DNA from: Campylobacteraceae bacterium | GTDB taxonomy: Bacteria; Campylobacterota; Campylobacteria; Campylobacterales; Sulfurospirillaceae | Assembly: GCA_027011025.1 (NCBI GenBank) | Contig: JALVAU010000212.1 | Span: 1-8,510, forward strand | Direction of reading: 5' to 3' | Length of the DNA: 8,510 bases | In this document: positions 6,069 to 8,510 of the stretch, in pieces | Numbering within the stretch: position 1 is the stretch's first letter | How the letters are laid out: the number at the start of each line of letters is the position of its first letter | Notes under the pieces: model-generated | Told to the model about the DNA's origin: nothing | The model's database searches: none | The model's input: the letters and a program-made list of their open reading frames with translations, nothing else | Program-made: the position numbers and the translations under genes

Positions 6069-7785
6069 CTTGGGAAAAATTCTAAAAAGATTTACTCCAT
6101 ACTATAAAGATTATATACCACACTTCATCTTTGCAGTTATAGGTATGATTTTAGCTTCTAGCGGAACTGCGGCATCTGCATATCTAGTGAAGCCTCTACT
6201 TGATAAGATTTTTATAGCCAAAGATGAAAATATGCTCTATCTTCTGCCTTATGCTATTATCGCAGTCTATGCACTTAAAGAGTCGGGAAGATATATGCAG
6301 GCTTATTTTACTGAGTACATAGGTCAAGATATAATAAGAAGATTTAGAGACAGACTTTTAAAAAATATACTCTCACTCGATATCGCCTTTTTCCATAAGT
6401 ACCGCACGGGTGAGCTTATCAGTAGAAATACAAATGATGTAGAGAGAATCCGGCTTGTAGTATCAAATATAATACCTGAGTTTTTTAGAGAAATTTTTAC
6501 TATTATCGGACTTGTAGCTGTTGTCATTTATCAAAGTAGTGAGTTGGCATTTTACTCATTGATTATCATGCCTATGGCAGTATATCCTCTAGGTATATTA
6601 GCAAAAAAGATGAAAAAAATTTCAAGAATGTCTCAGGAGAAGATCTCTGATCTCACAGCTAGACTTAGTGAGATATTTAACAACATAGAGATTATAAAAG
6701 CAAACAATGCAAGTGAGTTTGAACATAAGCTTTTTGAAGAAGATAATAAAAAGTATTTCAAGTTAAACATGAAGAGTGTGAAGATAACCCAGCTTGTCAG
6801 TCCACTAATGGAGACACTAGGTTCTATTGGAGTTGCGGTTGTTATTATAGTGGGTGGTAAAGAGGTGATAGAGGGAGGTATGAGTGTAGGTAGTTTTTTC
6901 TCATTTTTAACAGCTCTTTTTATGCTATACACTCCTATCAAAAGGATTTCAGGGCTCTATAATCGTATGCAAGATGCAGTAGCTGCTAGTGAGAGAATCT
7001 TTTTCTTACTTGACCAAAAGGCTAAGATAAAAAGCGGAAATCTAAAATTACCACAAAACATAACAACCATAAACTATAAAGATGTAGTCTTAAAGTATGG
7101 TGATAAAGTTGCACTTGAAAATATAACATTTGAAGCCAAAAAAGGTGAGTTTATAGCTTTTGTAGGGGATAGTGGTGGTGGAAAAACTTCACTTGTAAAC
7201 TTGCTTGTAAGATTTTTTGATCCAAATGCCGGTAAGATTACCATAAATGATATAAATTTAAAAGATTTTGATATAAAGGATTTAAGAGAGCATATAGCCA
7301 TAGTTACACAAAGAGTCTATATCGTACATGATAGTGTTGCTGCAAATATCTCTTATGGCCAAAAAATAGACACAAACAGAGTTATTGATGCACTAAAAAA
7401 AGCAAATGCTTATGATTTCATAGAGAGTTTGCCAGAAGGTATTGAGACACAACTTGATGAATTTGGCACCAATCTTTCAGGTGGACAGAGACAAAGAATA
7501 GCCATAGCAAGAGCTATATATAAAAATCCTGAAATTCTTATTTTAGATGAAGCAACAAGTGCGCTAGATAGCAAAAGTGAAGAGAAGATTAGCCAAGCTA
7601 TAGAAAATATAATAAAAGATAAGATAACATTTGTAATAGCCCATAGATTAAGCACTATCAAAAAGGCGGATAAAATCATAGTTCTTAAGCATGGTAAGAT
7701 AAAAGATATAGGAAGTGACAGAGAGTTAGAAAAAAGGAGTGAAGAGTATAGAAAACTAAAGGGTTTACAAATCTCCAAAGAATAG
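6058..7785 (+). CDS. msbA: MsbA-type lipid A/lipid-linked glycan ABC exporter (half-transporter)
   Basis: A 575-residue half-ABC exporter: an N-terminal transmembrane domain (about 1-310, with hydrophobic spans near 20-45, 60-75, 140-180 and 250-295) is fused to one ATPase domain, and it should act as a homodimer in the inner membrane. ATPase motifs are intact: Walker A GDSGGGKTS (370-378), Q-loop Gln418, signature LSGGQ (473-477), Walker B ILILD with catalytic Glu498, D-loop SALD (501-504) and switch His529. The DIAFFHKYRTGELISR block (108-123) is the first coupling-helix region typical of MsbA-like exporters. MsbA flips lipid A-core; position next to cysS matches the Campylobacter msbA locus. 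A PglK-like flippase of oligosaccharides cannot be excluded by sequence inspection. The ATG lies within cysS, preceded by GGGA eight bases upstream. The 3' end overlaps the convergent neighbour by 21 bases. Confidence 0.9.
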   Translation: MNSNLGKILKRFTPYYKDYIPHFIFAVIGMILASSGTAASAYLVKPLLDKIFIAKDENMLYLLPYAIIAVYALKESGRYMQAYFTEYIGQDIIRRFRDRLLKNILSLDIAFFHKYRTGELISRNTNDVERIRLVVSNIIPEFFREIFTIIGLVAVVIYQSSELAFYSLIIMPMAVYPLGILAKKMKKISRMSQEKISDLTARLSEIFNNIEIIKANNASEFEHKLFEEDNKKYFKLNMKSVKITQLVSPLMETLGSIGVAVVIIVGGKEVIEGGMSVGSFFSFLTALFMLYTPIKRISGLYNRMQDAVAASERIFFLLDQKAKIKSGNLKLPQNITTINYKDVVLKYGDKVALENITFEAKKGEFIAFVGDSGGGKTSLVNLLVRFFDPNAGKITINDINLKDFDIKDLREHIAIVTQRVYIVHDSVAANISYGQKIDTNRVIDALKKANAYDFIESLPEGIETQLDEFGTNLSGGQRQRIAIARAIYKNPEILILDEATSALDSKSEEKISQAIENIIKDKITFVIAHRLSTIKKADKIIVLKHGKIKDIGSDRELEKRSEEYRKLKGLQISKE

Positions 7786-8510
7786 ATCAAGTTTTAGATA
7801 AATTCTATAATTTGCTCTATATTTATTCTCTTTTGAAAAATCTACCCCGGGGTTTATTTCGTAAAATATCCATTTTTTATAGATATTTTGTCTATACGAT
7901 ATTTGGGTCAAATAATCATTGATTCCATTAAATTTTTTTGTATTTTTAGTAGTTTTATCTGTGATGTATTCATAATCCGTGTTGCCATAAAATGCTTGAG
8001 TAAATTTAAAACCGATATTTGAATTTAGTGTCCAAAAAAGATGAAAGGTCATATCATAATCCATGCCTTTATATCTAGATTTTGTTCCTCTTCCTAGTTC
8101 TGTTCTAAAGAGTAGATTTTTATCTATAAGTTTGTCTATATATACTCTTGTATTCTCTCTAAAATGCTCTTTTGAAGAGTATTGAAAAATCTGAACAGGC
8201 TCTATAGAAAAATTATAAAATCTCTTGTTGAGCGAAAATCTTGCCTTTATAAATGGGTAGAGACTGCGAATACCAAAAGAGTACTGTGCATCAATTTTCT
8301 TGCTAATTTTTTTCATCAAACTAATACCTATGGCTGCACTGTTTTCTTCATAATGTTTTTTATCCAAAATATTGTTGAAATTATCGTTGTTTAAATCATT
8401 AATAAAAAGTTTTAAATTTTTACTGCTCCTTTTTAGATCAACTCTTGCATGTATATTTACACTAAAATCATTACTTTGGATAGAGTTGTATCTATAATCA
8501 CTAGAGACTC
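7765..8510 (-). CDS. Probable outer-membrane beta-barrel protein, C-terminal part (runs off right edge)
   Basis: I do not recognise a named family. The frame is open from the right edge to a TAA at 7767-7765, giving 247 residues and no N-terminus, so no signal peptide can be judged. A TTG at 8367 is in frame, but 47 further codons upstream are open and similar in composition, so the true start lies outside. The sequence is rich in alternating polar/aromatic strands of about 10-13 residues separated by short charged turns. Examples are RFYNFSIEPVQIFQYSS, YDMTFHLFWTLNSNIGFKFTQAFYG, KWIFYEINPGVDFS and YRANYRIYLKLDLFFGDL. Such a pattern, with Tyr/Phe girdles and a C-terminal amphipathic strand, is what transmembrane beta-barrels show. 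It converges on msbA with a 21-base overlap. It might be a porin-like or envelope-accessory protein; function is unknown. Confidence 0.72.
   Translation of the reverse strand, partial: VSSDYRYNSIQSNDFSVNIHARVDLKRSSKNLKLFINDLNNDNFNNILDKKHYEENSAAIGISLMKKISKKIDAQYSFGIRSLYPFIKARFSLNKRFYNFSIEPVQIFQYSSKEHFRENTRVYIDKLIDKNLLFRTELGRGTKSRYKGMDYDMTFHLFWTLNSNIGFKFTQAFYGNTDYEYITDKTTKNTKKFNGINDYLTQISYRQNIYKKWIFYEINPGVDFSKENKYRANYRIYLKLDLFFGDL

Noticed and set aside
8365..8367. TTG 8367 as the start of the right-edge minus-strand gene
   Set aside because: The frame is open and barrel-like for 47 more codons to the window edge, and no good Shine-Dalgarno was noted, so the gene is partial.

Overview
This window is low-GC, gene-dense chromosomal DNA whose proteins and gene order point to Campylobacterota (Epsilonproteobacteria), probably a free-living Sulfurimonas/Sulfurovum-like lineage rather than Campylobacter itself. 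From recall of the Campylobacter jejuni map, ddl, ruvA and a large FapA/DUF342 protein on one strand, divergent from murJ, cysS and an MsbA-type ABC exporter, is the same order as around Cj0798-Cj0803. No database search was run.

Layout. Minus strand, right to left: fapA-like gene (2952..1039), ruvA (1042..485, ATGA overlap with fapA), a 236-base spacer holding a tandem structured repeat, then the first 82 codons of ddl, which runs off the left edge. Plus strand, left to right: murJ (3272-4675), cysS (4662-6068) and msbA (6058-7785), each overlapping the next by 11-14 bases and so almost certainly one operon. A minus-strand gene for a probable outer-membrane beta-barrel protein enters from the right edge and ends inside the msbA stop region (7765-8510, partial).

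The divergent region between fapA and murJ (2953-3271, 319 bases) is the least ordinary part. It contains a 221-base near-palindrome with 18-base perfect terminal inverted repeats flanked by TA on both sides, which looks like a miniature inverted-repeat transposable element. It sits between a perfect TATAAT facing fapA and the fapA ribosome-binding site. An open frame happens to run through it and would add 69 false residues to the fapA product; a TTG with a good Shine-Dalgarno just inside the gene is the better start. The murJ promoter (TGTTACAAT) is so close to the ATG that the transcript is predicted to be leaderless.

Functionally the window mixes envelope work (Ddl makes D-Ala-D-Ala, MurJ flips lipid II, MsbA flips lipid A-core, plus a putative outer-membrane protein) with housekeeping (CysRS, RuvA) and a FapA-family beta-solenoid protein. 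I found no new defence or metabolic system. The notable novelty is in the intergenic DNA: the palindromic element in the fapA leader, and the ruvA-ddl tandem repeat with compensatory base changes that also carries the ddl ribosome-binding site.
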